Below, piece after piece: positions 23,152-35,010 of a stretch of 64,000 bases of DNA. Made by a program: the position numbers and the translations under genes. Positions within the stretch are counted from its first letter, which is position 1, and each line of letters starts with the position of its first letter. The DNA is from Elephas maximus indicus (Eukaryota; Chordata; Mammalia; Proboscidea; Elephantidae), in contig NC_064820.1 in assembly GCF_024166365.1 (NCBI RefSeq), positions 131,274,001 through 131,338,000 on the forward strand. The letters run 5' to 3'. The notes below the pieces were generated by a model. That model saw nothing but the letters and a program-made list of their open reading frames with translations. It made no database searches and was not told the origin of the DNA.

Positions 23152-24175
23152 TTCCACCCTCTGGTCCCATACCATTGGCACACCTTAATGGCAGCCTCCC
23201 ACCCCAGAACTGAGGTGGCAAAGATCCAACTCTTTGCAATCTAGGAGGCTGTGGCCCCACCCTTTCAGATTCAGGAGACTGTGTCCCCACCCTTTGAAAC
23301 TGAGAAGACCCTGTTTCCCATGCTCCTTCTAACAGTCCTGCTGATCTCTGAGCTACTCCAGGGATAACTCTTTTCTTTTCTTGGAAGACAACAGATGTAG
23401 TTCCTTTGACCTGTTTCCTGCCTGTAGAATTTCAACAGTGCTTTTTCCTTCTGTTCTTTTCTCTCCCCCCTCAGTCTAAGCTGATGAGTTTTCTCCGTAA
23501 TAGTTGGTTAGATCCATCATTTACAGGCTTAATCTCTTTAACAAAAGATTGTGTAGCCACATTCTTTGTGAACATTCTAGGGCATGTGTCCATAGTTTGT
23601 ACAAAAAAATTTTCCAAATCTTTAAGTTCTGTTTCATTTTGCAGAGTTCATTTTTAAGGCCATCTCTTTCCTCTCACATATTACTATAAGCAGCAAGGAG
23701 AAACCATGCAGCCCCTTTAAGATCTTGCTTAGAAATCTCATCAGATATCCAAGTTTATCACTTACAAGTTCTACTTTCCACGAAACATTGAACATAATTC
23801 AGACAAGTTCTTGTGACTGTGTAAGAAACATCATTCTTCCTCCATTGTCCAATCACATAGTCACCATTTTCTTTTAAAGCCTCACCGGAAGCACATCTAA
23901 TGTTCACATTTCTAGCAACATTCTATTGCTGGTGCCATATATATTCTCTAAGACAATAGAGACTTTCTCTATAGCTCTTCTCACTTCCTTCTAAGCCTCA
24001 TCAGAATCGCCATTGACATCCATAATTCTACCAAGAGACTCTTCAAGGCAACCGAGGCTTTTACTACTAGGCGCCTTAAAACTCTTCCAGTCTTCACCCA
24101 TTACCCAATTCCAAAACTGCTTCTATATTTCAGGTACCTGTTAGAGCAGCATCCAACTCTTCCAGTACCAGACTC

Positions 24176-24573
24176 TGTCATAGTTACCTAATGCTGCTAT
24201 AACAGAAATACCACAGTTCTGGCTTTAACAAACAGAAATGTATTTTCTCATAGCTTAGGAGGCTAGAAGTCTGAATCCAGGGCACAAGCTCTAGGAGAAG
24301 GCTTTCCCTCTCTCTGTCAGTTCTGGGGGAAAGTCTTGTTCCTTGGCGATCTTCCTGTGGCATGGGGCATCTATCTTCCCCCCATTTCTGCTTCTTTGCT
24401 TGCTTGTTTAATCTCTTTTATATCTCGAAAGAGATTGACTCAAGATACACCCTACACTAATCCTGTCTTATTAACGTAACAAAGAAAACCCATTCCCCGA
24501 TGGGATTATAACCATAGATATAGGGGTTAGGATTTACAACACATATTTTTGAGGTACGCAGTTCAATCCATAA
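24176..24573 (-). repeat. MaLR provirus 5' LTR
   Basis: TGTCATAGTTACCTAATGC at one edge, CAATCCATAA at the other; alignable with the 3' LTR along its full length. Confidence 0.8.
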
Positions 24574-24939
24574 TGAACTATAATGAACGAAATTAAAATC
24601 ATATACCACCTGGTAAGATGCAATGAAAAGAACACAGTGTCACTTTTGGGTTTTCTTTTTCTTTTGCCAAAAATGCATGGGCTGAACCTAATTATGAAAA
24701 AACATCAGACAAACACAGATTGAGAGATATTCTATCAAATAACTGGCCGCTATTTTTTGAAAGTATAAAGGTTATGAAAGTCAAGCAAAAACTAAGAAAC
24801 TGTTCTAAATTAAAGAGACATGCAGCTGGCTAAAAAATAAAGAGACATGCAAATTAATGTAGAATGTGATTCTGAACTAAATCCTTTATTATAAATCCCT
24901 TATTATCATTAAGATCTGAGTAATATGTGGTGGTTATAT
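24574..24939. other. No recognisable feature
   Basis: AT-rich; no repeat that I can name. Confidence 0.45.
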
Positions 24940-25223
24940 AACCAATTTCTTGTACTGTGTTTTAAAGGAAGGTTTACAGCTCAAGGTAGTTTCTCATACA
25001 AAAATTTATACACACATTATTATGTGACCCTAGTTGCTATCCCTATGTCAGCACACTCCTCCTTTCCACCCCAGATTTCCCATGTCCATTCAACCAGCTC
25101 CTGTCCCTTTCTGCCTTCTCATCTCACCTCAGAACAGGAGCTGCCCATTTAGTCTCATGTATCTACTTGAACTAAGAAGCACACCCTTCACGAGTATCAT
25201 TTTATGCCTTATAGTCCAGTCTA

Positions 25224-25255
25224 TATGAGTTGGAATCGACTCGACGGCACTGGGG
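25224..25255 (+). repeat. 32-bp SINE/RTE tail-only insertion with perfect TSD
   Basis: The insert holds only the hairpin end (GAGTTGGAATCGACTCGACGG). It is bounded by AGTCCAGTCTA at 25213-25223 and again at 25256-25266, a perfect 11-bp duplication. It sits in the L1 3' UTR. Confidence 0.88.
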
Positions 25256-25879
25256 AGTCCAGTCTAATCTTTGTCTGAAGAGTTGGCTTTGGGAATGGTT
25301 TTAGTTCTTCATTAAGAGAGAGTCCAGGAGCAATGTCTTCTGGTCTCAGTCAGACCATTAAGTCTAGTCTTTTTACTAGCATTTGAGGTCTGCACCCCAC
25401 TTTTCTCCTGCTCTGTCAGGGATTCTCTGTTTTGTTCCCTGTTCATTGGTGGTAGCCAGGCACCATCTAGTTCTTCTGGTCTCAGGCTGATGGAGTCTCT
25501 GGTTTATGTGGCCCTTTTTATTTCTTGGGCTAATATTTTTCTTGTGTCTTTGGTGTTCTTCATGCTCCTTTGCTCCAGGTGGTTGGGACAAATTGATGCA
25601 TCTTAAAAGGCCACTTACTAGCTTTTAAGACCCCAGGTGCCACTTACCAAAGTATGATGCAGAATATTTTCTTAATAAACTTTGTTATGCCAATTGACCT
25701 AAATGTCTGCTGAAACCATTGTCCCCAGAGCTCTTCAAAGTGTTTGGTTGTATTCAGGAAACTTCTTAGTGTTTGGCTTAGTCCAGTTGTGCTGATTTCC
25801 TTTGTATTGTGTGTTGCCCTTCTCTTCACCTAAGATGATTCTTGTCTAGTATCTAGTTAGTGAATATCCCTCTCCCTCC

Positions 25880-27924
25880 CTCTCCACCCTTGTAACCATA
25901 AAAGAATGTTTTCTGTGTTTAAAACTTTTATTGAATTCTTATAATAGTGGTCTCATACAATATTTGTGCTTTTGCAATGAACTAATTTTACTCAGCATAA
26001 TGCTTCATCCATGTTAAGAGATGTTTCTCTGATTCTTCCTTGTTCTTTACTGTTGCATAGTATTCCATCGTGTGAATATACCATAATTTGTTTATCCATT
26101 TATCCATTGATGGGCACGTAGGTTGCTTCCATCTTTTTTGCTATTGTGAACAGTGCTAAATTGAACATGGGTGTGCATTTATCTATTTGTGTGATGGCTC
26201 TTATTTCTCTAGGATACATTCCAAGGAGTAGGATTGCTGGATTGTATGGTACTTCTATTTCTAGCCTTATAAGAAAGCGCCAAATCAATTTCCAAAGTGG
26301 TTGTACCATTTTACATTCCCACCAGCAGTATATAAATGTTCCAGTCTCTCCACAGCCTCCCCAACATTTTTTATTTTGTTTTTTGGATTAATGCTAGCCT
26401 TATTGGGGTGAGATGGTATTTCATCGTAGTTTTGATTTGCTTTTTTCTAATGGCTAATGATCATGAGCATTTCCTCATGTATCTATTAACCACCTGAATG
26501 TCTTCTTTGGTGAAGTACCTGTTCATATCCTTTGCCCATTTTTTAATTGGGTTATTTGTCCTTTTGTTGTTGTTTTTGCAGTCTCTTCTAGATTTTAGAG
26601 ATTAGACCTTGATTGGATATGGAGTAGCCAAAATTTTTTTCCCAGTCTGTAGGTTATCTTTTTACTCCTTTGGAGAAGTCTTTTGATGAGCATAAGTGTC
26701 TGATTTTTAGAGCTCCCAGTTATCTAGTTTCTTTTCTGGTGTTTGTATATTACTAGAAAAGTTTTGTAGTCTTTCTACCATGTATTAGGGCTCCTAGTGT
26801 TGTCCTTATTTTTTCTTCCATGATCTTTATTGTTTTAGATTTTATTTTTAGGTCTTTGATCCATTTTCAGTTAGTTTTTGTGTGTAGTGTGAGGTATGGG
26901 TCTTGTTTCATTTTTTTTTTGCAGATGGATATCCAGTTATGCCAGCACCATTTGTTAAAGAGACAGTCTTTCCCCCAATTAACAGACTTTGGGCCTTTGT
27001 CAAATATCAGCTGCTCATAGGTGGATGAATTTATGTTTGGGTTTTCAATTCTGTTTCCTTGGTCCATGTATCTGTTGTTGTACCAGTATTAGGCTGTTTT
27101 GACTACCACAGGGGTACAGTAGGTTCTAAAATCAGGTAGTGTGAGGCCTCTCACTTTGTTCTTCTTCTTCAGTAATGCTTTACTTATCCAGAGCCTCTTC
27201 CATTTCCATATGAAGTTGGTGATTTGTTTCTCCATCTCTTTTTAAAAAATCATTGGAATTTGGATCGGGATTGCATTGTATCTGTAGATCACTTTGGGTA
27301 GAACTGACATTTTCACAATATTGAGTCTTCCTATCCATAAGCAAGTTATATTTTTCCACTTACATATGTGTCTTTTGGTTTGTTGCAGTAATGTCTTGTA
27401 GTTTTCTTTGTATAGGTTTTTTATGTCTCTGGTAAGATTTATTCCCAAGTATTTTGTCTTCCTGGGGGCTCTTGTAAATGGTATTGATTTGGTGATTTCC
27501 TTTTCAAAGTTTTCTTTGTTGTTGTAGAGGAATCCAACTGACTTTTGTATGTTTATCTTGTGTCTGGATACTCTGCTGAACTCTTAGTTCCAGTAGTTTT
27601 CTTGTGGATTCTTTAGGGTTTTCTGTGTATAAGATCATGTTATCTGAAAATAGGGATGCTTTTACTTCTTCTTTCCCAACTTGGAAGCCCTTTATTTCTT
27701 TTTCTAGCCTAATTGCTCTGTCTAGGACCTCCGGCACAGTGTTGAATAAGAGTGGTGATAAAGGGCATTGTTGTCTGGTTCCTATTCTCAAGGGGAATGC
27801 TTTCAGACTCTCCTCATTTAGGATGATGTTAGTTGTTGGCTTTGTATAAATACCCTTTATTATGCTGAGGAATGTCCCTTCTATTCTTATTTTGCTGAGA
27901 GTTTTTATCGTGAATGTCAGTAGG
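25880..27924 (-). pseudogene. L1 ORF2 remnant (RT half to C-terminus)
   Basis: An RT segment is readable at 27900-27510: [31 protein letters not shown] and [19 protein letters not shown]. The catalytic motif reads FSDN instead of the usual FADD, so both changed residues fall in the active site. Further fragments follow (27448-27242, 27067-26867, 26309-26100), with stops between. Confidence 0.85.
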
Positions 27925-28580
27925 AGGTCATGCGCTGAGCAATTCAGGGGGCTGAGGGCTGCCCCTGAGTGGGAGGAAAGCACATCCCTGTTCCCTAGAG
28001 TGTGTAGGTGTGTGGGTTTTGCAGCTGGACTATATGGGCACCCAGTGCTGTTGGCTGTAAGTATTGGGAGGCACCACTTATTCTTGGACCCCTGTCATGG
28101 GTGGCAAGATGGCATGGGTGGAGCCACCAGTCCTCCAATCCCTGATGTGGGCAGGTGAAAAATAGGCAGGGTGGTGTCAAATGTCACGAATCTGCTATTC
28201 CCCCTTATAGCTGATATAGTTGAAAATAGGCTTGAGGTATACACCCTGTTGTACTGTGCTAATGAGGGCCTATGCTGTTGAAATGGGCCTACACAGGCCT
28301 ATGCAGAGGTGAAAGGCATTCAAAGTCCATGGACTTCTTATGCCTGTGCCTAGGAAAAGGGGCTGTGCCTTCCCTGAGTTCCCAGCTTAGGGGAACTGGC
28401 AGATGATATTTTTTCCTGTTTGTTAATTTTTTCCCTCTCCAAAGCTGGGAGAATGGCACGGAGCACACCAAGGCCCAGGGGATGCAACAATCACTGAACC
28501 CAGACTAGGACCCAGTGCAGAGCAGGGAGGGGGCAGGTAAATGGAAGAGAGGTTCTTCCCTAAGGGGGTGATTTTTTCTC

Positions 28581-28688
28581 CGTGCAGTAGGTTAGACATG
28601 TGTAGTTATCTGTTGCTGATTGAGCACCGCTTCTCGTGCAATAGGTTAGACATGTGTAGTTATCTGTTGCTGATTGAGCACCGCTTCT
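28581..28688. repeat. 54-bp tandem duplication in L1 5' UTR
   Basis: Two adjacent copies of a 54-bp unit beginning CGTGCA(G/A)TAGGTTAGAC (28581-28634 and 28635-28688); the units differ at only one or two positions. Confidence 0.92.
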
Positions 28689-29016
28689 CGCTGGTTCTGG
28701 ATTGTTGAGCAGACTCCCCACTGCTCGGTCTCTCCCAGTGTAGAAAACATGTCCCGAGTGCCACTGCTTGCCTCACCATGCACACGAGCTAACCCAGCCT
28801 GCAGGGTGCCAGTTCCTGCTGGGTTGGTTCTGGCAAATCCTCAATATTTCTGAACCATGCACCTCTCCCCCTGCTGCTCAGTCCAATTCTTCAACTTTGC
28901 CTTTGATGTTTGGGGCTCCTAGGTTGTTACATATAATTGATCCTTTTGGGGGGGGTCTTTGTTGTAAGAGGGACCACAGGAAGCATCTGACTACTCCGTC
29001 ATCTTGGCCCCACCCC

Positions 29017-29379
29017 TCTGCATAACCAATTTTGATGATTGCGTTGTAATTATTTAGACAAATGACCTCATTTGTTGGAAATGCACACAAAATTATAAGA
29101 GAAAGAAATCAGAGATATAAAAATCAGAAAGAAGGGGGTAAGATTATCATTATTTCTCATTATTTCCAGGAATGATTTGTCATCATATACTCAACTTAGT
29201 CTCAAATGATTTAGGAAAAAAGTTCTTTATACTACATTTGCAATTTTTATGTAAGTTTGAGATTGTCTCAAAATAAAAAAGCAGTAAGAACTTATTGGTA
29301 TTTATTTGGGACTGCCTTACAGTTCTAAATTAACTCAGAGAATTGACATCTCTGTGTTTATCAGTAATGTAAAATTTTG
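29017..29379. other. No clear feature
   Basis: Possibly old L1 flank; I cannot assign it. Confidence 0.35.
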
Positions 29380-30037
29380 CTTCATACACGTCTTGTTAAC
29401 TTTATTCCTAGGTATTTTATCATTTTTGTTGCAATGATACATGGGGTCTTTTCTTCCATTTTATCTTGGAATTGATTGTTTGTAAGAATGAAAGCTATTA
29501 ATGTCTGTTTTGTACCCAGAGTTGCAGGTCGAGTTCTCTGGAAAAGATGCTGAGATAGAGTTTGGAATGCAGATGTTTATTAGAGATCCACACCTGTGGA
29601 AGGGAGAAGAAGGAAGCAGGATTGGACAGATAGAGAATTCAAACTGGCCTGACAAATCTTCTGCACCCAGAGGAAAATCTGGAGCAAATACAGACTGCAA
29701 GAGTTATTCTTATTGGACCAAAATGGCCAGGCCTTTATATCCTCACCTTAGTCAGTCACCTAATGTGGGCTTCCCTAGAAGGGGCTTGCCTTAGGCTAGG
29801 CCAGTCTCTACAGTTCAGGCAAAACTGGAAGTAGCTGATGACTGGGGCCAATAAGTGCTTCCTTGACAGGGGATTCAGACAGACTCTGTGTTCACCATTA
29901 TCCTGTTCTTACTGAATTCTCTGTTTACAGTAGCTTTTAAATTGACTTTCTTGTTATACAATCATATCTGCAAATAATGATAATCTTACCTCCTTTCCAA
30001 TTTTTGTATCTCTAATTCCTTTCTCTTATTTAATTGT
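29380..30037 (-). mobile_element. Old L1 fragment split by an LTR-like insert
   Basis: 29380-29511 and 29926-30037 read as one antisense old L1 segment (TTATTCCTAGGTATTTTATC...AATCATATCTGCAAATAATGA). Confidence 0.55.
29512..29925 (-). mobile_element. Unclassified LTR-like insertion
   Basis: About 410 bp interrupting an old L1. The orientation is inferred from a TTTATTAG segment near its left end (29575-29582), which would be the poly-A signal of a reversed LTR. A 97-codon open frame on the plus strand is not recognisable. Confidence 0.4.
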
Positions 30038-30232
30038 AGTGACTAGCTGGTGACACGAATGGTTAAGTGCTCACCTACAGCAGAAAGGCTGGTGCTTGGA
30101 ACCCACCCAGAGGCACCTCGGAAGGCAGACCTGGTGATAAACTTCCAAAAGGTCACAACCTTGAAAACCCTATGGAGCAGTTCTATTGTGCACACTTGGG
30201 GTTGCCATGAGTCAGAATGAATTCAATGGTGT
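30038..30232 (+). repeat. AfroSINE, longer variant
   Basis: GGTGACACGAATGGTTAAGTGC head, CCATGAGTCAGAATGAATTC tail. Confidence 0.82.
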
Positions 30233-30480
30233 GATGATTAAGGGTGTGTGTCACCTTGACTGAGCTATGATTCTCAGTGATTTGGCAGTTATGATATAGT
30301 TTGGCAGCTATGTAATGATGTATTCACCTCCATGATGTGATTTGCTACGAGCAGCCAATCAGTTAAAAGCAAGTTTCCTTGGGGGCGTAGCTGGCATCTG
30401 ATCCAACTTTATGTTCCTTGCACCATTATCTCACACCTTTAATAGCCATTCCCACATATATTCCCCAGGTTTCTGTTTGT
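30233..30480 (+). mobile_element. Partial LTR of the 'TTGGCAG' family
   Basis: GGTTTGGCAG-type LTR start (GATTCTCAGTGATTTGGCAG, AATGATGTATTCACCTCCATGATG, CAGCCAATCAGTTAAAAGC). It is the same family as 32621-33020 and 49981-50958. Confidence 0.65.
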
Positions 30481-32640
30481 ACATATTAGAAAATTCAAGC
30501 AGTTCTTTTGGAGTGTAGTGTACCTCCTCCTGGGTCACACTTTGTACTTTACGTTTTGGGGCTCACTGGGACGTAAATCTAGTTATAGGTCTAGAAGCAA
30601 AAAAGGGTGGTGGGAATGTGTTCTAAGAACATTCAACAATGTCTTGTAAGGCATCAGCCTCAGGCAGTGCCCTAAGCAATGGCTCAGATGCTTCTCCAGG
30701 GGATTACTCAGACAAAGCCTCTTCAGACACAGCTACATTAATCTCATCATATGGGGGTGGAGGGGCTTTTGACCTGGCTAAAGCCTTCTTATGCATCGTT
30801 GTTTTGAAGGACCACCAAAGCAGTTAGCCTTCAGCTGGCAGGTCCAGCAATACACCTTCATTGTCCTACCACAGAGCTATATCAACTTTCCAGCCCTGTG
30901 CCATAACTTAGACCTCAGGGGCCTTGATCACCTTTTCCTTTAAAAGACATCACACTGGTCTGTTACATCAATGATATTACAGATTGGACCTAGTAAGGAA
31001 GAAATGTCAATGACTGAGGACTTATTGGTAAAACATTTGCATGATAGAAGGTTAGAAATTAATCCTACAAAAACTCAGGCATCTTCCACCTCAGTGAAAT
31101 TTCTAGGGGTCCAGTGATGTGGGGCATGTGGAGATATTCCTTCAAAAGTGAAGGATAAGTTATTGCACCTGGCCCCTCCCACAACTAAAAAGGGGGCACA
31201 ATGGCTGATGGGCCTGTCTGGATTTTGGAGGCAACATATCCCTCATCTGGGTGTGCTACTCTGGCTTATTTATCAAGTATCTCAAAAAGCTGCTGGTTTT
31301 GAGTGGGGCCCAGAACAAAAGAAGACTCTGCAACAGGTTCAGGCTGCCGTGCAAGCTGCTCTGCCATTTGGGCCATATAATCTGACTAATCCAATGGTGC
31401 TTGAAGTGCTAGTGGCAAATAGAGTTGCTGTTTAGCATCTTTGGCAGGCCCCTATAGGTGAATCACAGCTCAGGCCCTTAGGATTTTGGAGCAAAGCTCT
31501 GCCACCCTCTGCAGATAACTACTCTTCTTTTGAGAAACAGCATTGGGCTTGTTACTGGGCCTTAGTAGAGACTGAATGCTTAACCACAGACCACCAAATC
31601 ACCATGCATCCTAAACTTCCCATCATGAACTGGGTGTTGTCTAACCCACAGAGTTATAACATTGGATATGTACAGCAGCACTCCATCATTAAATGGAAGT
31701 GGTATATATTAAGATCGGGCCTGAGCAGGACCTGAAGGCACAAGTAAATTGCATGAGGAAGTGGCCCAAATGTCCACGGTCTCCACTCCTGTCACATTAC
31801 CTTCCATCTCCCAGCCTGCACCTATGGCCTCATGAAGAACTCCTTATGGTCAGCTGACTGAGGAAGAGAAAACTTGTGCCTGGTTTAGAGATGGTTATGT
31901 GCGATATGCAGGCACCACTTGAAAGTGGAGAGTGGCGGTACTATAGCCACTCTGTGGGACCTCCCTGAAGGACAGTGGTGAAAGGAAATCCTCCCAATGG
32001 GCAGAACTTTAAAGCAGTGCACCTGGTGCTCACTTTGCTTGGAAGAAGAAATGGCCAGATGTGCGACTGTTTACTGATTCATGGGTTGTGGCCAGTGGTT
32101 TGGTTGGATGGTCAGGGACTTGGAAGGGAAATGATTGGAAAATGTATGGGGAGTTATGGGGAAGAAGTTTGTGGGTAGACCTCTTTCGATGGACCAAAGA
32201 AGTGAAGATATTTGTGTCTCACGTGAATGCTCACCGAAGGATGACCTCGGAAAGGGAAGATTTTAACAATCAAGTGGACAGGGTAACACATTCTGTGGAA
32301 ACCAGTCATTGTCTTTCCCCAGCCACTCCCATAATTGCCCAATGGGCTCATAAACAAAGTGGCCATGGTGGCAAGGATGGAGGTTATGCATGAGCTCAGC
32401 AACATGGGCTTTCACTCACCAAGGCCAACGTGGCTAGAGCTACTGCTGAATGCCCAATCTGCCAGCCGCAGAGACCAACACTGAGTCTGCAGTATGGCAC
32501 CATCCCTCGAGGTAATCAGCCAGCAACCTGTAGCAGGTTGATTGCATTGGACCACTTCCATCATGGAAAGATCAGTTTTTTTCTTCTTACTGGAATAGAT
32601 ACTTACTCTGGATACGGATTTGCAGCCATGTAATGATGTA
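30481..32640 (+). pseudogene. Endogenous retrovirus pol remnant (RT, RNase H, integrase start)
   Basis: A decayed pol region in plus orientation, with parts in all three frames. Near 30950 the RT active-site region is damaged (CYINDI). At 31148-31435 there is an RT connection segment (WLMGLSGFWRQHIPHLG). RNase H follows near 32061 (LFTDSW...GLVGWSGTWKG, and FVSHVNAH). The integrase zinc-finger region begins near 32340 (IAQWAHKQSGHGG) and runs to GIDTYSGYGFAAM at 32633. There are many stops and frame shifts and no gag or env. ERVL-type by impression; the class is not certain. Confidence 0.75.
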
Positions 32641-33020
32641 ATCTCCTCCATAATGAGATCTGATATAATGTAATTACCTCCATGAAGAGATCTACAATGA
32701 CCAGTCAATCAATTAAAAGTGAGTTTCCTTGGGGATGTGGCCTGCATCCAGTGTATGTGGAATTTCTGGCAAAACTCATTGGCTTTCCCCCGATCTGTAT
32801 CCTGCATCTGGTTTGTCATCTGTCTTCTGGTTCTTGGGACCTAAGCTAGCACCTTATCTGCAACTCTTGGGATTCATCAGCCTCTGCGGCCTGTAAGCCA
32901 GAGGCCTGCCATCTGACCTGCCAATCTTGGGTTCATCTTTCTCTCTCTGTATATATCTATATATATGTACACACACACACACTTCACTTGTTTTGCTTCT
33001 CTAGGGAACCCAGCCTAAGA
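32621..33020 (+). mobile_element. LTR of the 'TTGGCAG' family
   Basis: Follows the pol remnant abruptly at GCAGCCATGTAATGATGTAATC and ends CCCAGCCTAAGACA. The next bases, TTTGGTACTGAGATC, look like a primer-binding site, so this may be the 5' LTR of another decayed element extending to about 33545. Confidence 0.65.
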
Positions 33021-33545
33021 CATTTGGTACTGAGATCGGTTCTAGAGAAACAAAATTGTAAGAATGAGTGACAGTATGTGTGTCTTGTGCAGTGAGACAG
33101 CCATTCATTCAAACTCTCAGTGCCCAGGATGCCAGGCTGTACTAATAAAATTGATCAGGGTTGGCTGGAGATGGACTTTATATAACATGCTGTGGTTGTT
33201 TTGGATCATTGATAGTTTTTCCGCAGGATGATGAAGGCATCACAGGATACTTTACCAAGATAACTCTAGTTGCAGTGTGCAGGATTGACTGAGCTGTCCC
33301 AACCTATTTACAGGAGGCAGAGGACAAACTAGGAGGTTGTTTTAAGAAGCTTGGTGTGAGGAGGAAAATAGTTTCCCAGTGGGAAAGAAAGAAGAGATCA
33401 CTATTAAGGATACCACCATTCATCTTCAAGGACCATAGATGATTGAATGGCTTTGGGATGTGCTGGTAGGGGCAGTGGAAGTTTAAAGTGGTTTTTGAGA
33501 ACCAGAGAAGTGAAAGGATAAGGAAGCCATTAGTCATTAGCTGAT
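33021..33545 (+). mobile_element. Possible retroviral internal remnant
   Basis: PBS-like start, then repeat-looking sequence without an open frame in the plus direction. Assignment is weak. Confidence 0.3.
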
Positions 33546-33944
33546 GGTATTCATCAATCTTGACTAAATTTTAGGAATAGGTAAGAAAAGAGAAGGTCTG
33601 AAAAGAAGAAAAGACTTGGGATGAGGAGGAGCTCATCTGAGAGATCTGAGGCATTGATAAGACAATTATGTGACACACTTAGCTGTAGTTAGAAATTCTA
33701 GTCCAGCATTTAAAAGAGATTTGAAATTGTGAGTTTTGTGGTTTTCTCTTGGGAATGATATTTGAAGCCAAGAGGATGGATGAAAAATATTCCTCTTCCC
33801 ATCTGTTGGGGCCTTTTATTTCCTGCATTCACTATATTCTTCCTCTAGAAAAAAGCTACTTTCAAGGTAAGTCAGCCACGGTATGACTATAACATATGAC
33901 CTACAACTCAATCCATATGTCTATGCACAGGCTGAGAACAACAA
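33546..33944. other. No recognisable feature
   Basis: No repeat or gene signal that I can name. Confidence 0.45.
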
Positions 33945-34190
33945 TAATATGCACATTACATTTAGTATTGCTACGTGTCATGCTAAGCACTTCGTATCTG
34001 TTATCTAATAGGATATCCACAGCAACCCTATGACTTAGCTATCAGGATCCTCATTTTCCAGATGAGGAAATAGAGGGAGAGAGAGTATGACACATATAAC
34101 TTTCCAAAAGCCACAGGAAGCAGTGACGCCAGAATGTGGTCAGCCTAACCTCAAAGTCCATGCTCTCTGAAGTACTCAACTGATGGTTTT
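33945..34190 (+). repeat. MIR (MIRb-type) SINE
   Basis: GTGTCATGCTAAGCACTTCG, GCAACCCTATGACTTAG, TTTTCCAGATGAGGAAATAGAG in the MIR order. Confidence 0.85.
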
Positions 34191-34769
34191 AAATTTGTCC
34201 CAGAAAAAGTTGTATTTTCCTGTTAAAATGTATTCTCCCCTGTTTTCTCTTTCTCTACTATCACAGTTTTTACAAAAAAAAAAAAACCCAGTGCCCACAG
34301 ATAAAATTCCTCTGTGGTTCAGTAAAGTTTAAGTGCTAACGAGGACAGTCAAAAAAGGGTTTAAATTCACTTTTGTTAAGAAAAATTCTTTTCTTTGAAA
34401 TCTTGTTATAGAGACACTGATAAACATTTACCTCTAACATCTATAATGTCATAATATCGCTAACAAAATTTTTTTCCCTTATATTAAAAAAAAGGCAAAC
34501 AAAATCAAATAAAGCAAAACATTCCACCAAAATGCTTTTTTTTTCTTGAGTAACACAACAGCGACCTCTTCTGGTCAAGAAGCAGAAGTATTAGGCAGAG
34601 AGCCAACTTGTAGTTGGTGAAGGGAACTCATGAAGGAAAGAATAAAATATGAAATGGGTTTCGTAGAAGAGTTGCATTTGCAGTGCATTGAGAACTCTGG
34701 CAAGGGAAACGGAGGGAGGGGTTCGTTCCACACGTGGGCATAGGGGCGTGCAAGAGCAAGTGTTCTCTC
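34191..34769. other. No recognisable feature
   Basis: AT-rich, with poly-A/T runs; no repeat that I can name. Confidence 0.45.
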
Positions 34770-35010
34770 TCATCTAGTGATACGATACATGCATACTGCA
34801 AATAATGTATAAAGGTACAAAAATATAAATAAGAATCATTCATAATTCCACCACCCAGACATAATACTGTAATTTTGATTCACTGGCTTCCAGCGTTGTT
34901 TTCTGATCATATACATTATTTGTATCCAAGAAATTGGATACGTGTTAATATGTAGTGTTCTGTCTTGCAGTGTTCTATCACTGATTTTTCCATATTCTTA
35001 AAAAGAAGAA
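34770..35010. mobile_element. Possible old L1 3' fragment
   Basis: CATTCATAATTCCACCACCCAGACATAA and the following GTTTTCTGATCATATACATT resemble old L1-derived sequence also seen at 58650-58760. Confidence 0.35.

Larger units (their letters stand above)
22749..24573 (-). mobile_element. MaLR provirus with both LTRs
   Basis: Two similar LTRs in the same orientation (22749-23151 and 24176-24573) flank about 1.0 kb of internal sequence (23152-24175). On the minus strand the 5' LTR is the right one. The internal part matches the non-coding style of MaLR internal sequence: the phrase CCTGTTAGAGCAGCATCCAACTCTTCCAGTACCAGA lies just before the 5' LTR boundary on the plus strand. No coding capacity is seen, as usual for MaLR. 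Confidence 0.8.
24940..29016 (-). mobile_element. L1 LINE with large internal deletion
   Basis: On the minus strand: 5' UTR (29016 to about 27925), then ORF2 from the middle of the reverse transcriptase (about 27924 leftward) to its end, then 3' UTR (about 25860-24940). ORF1, the endonuclease and the first part of the RT are missing. The 5' UTR is homologous to 2500-3461 and the 3' UTR to 60520-61424, so both termini belong to one L1 family. Confidence 0.88.

Noticed and set aside
31148-31435. 95-codon open frame with protein-like sequence
   Set aside because: It is a retroviral pol fragment, with stops and frame changes on both sides.
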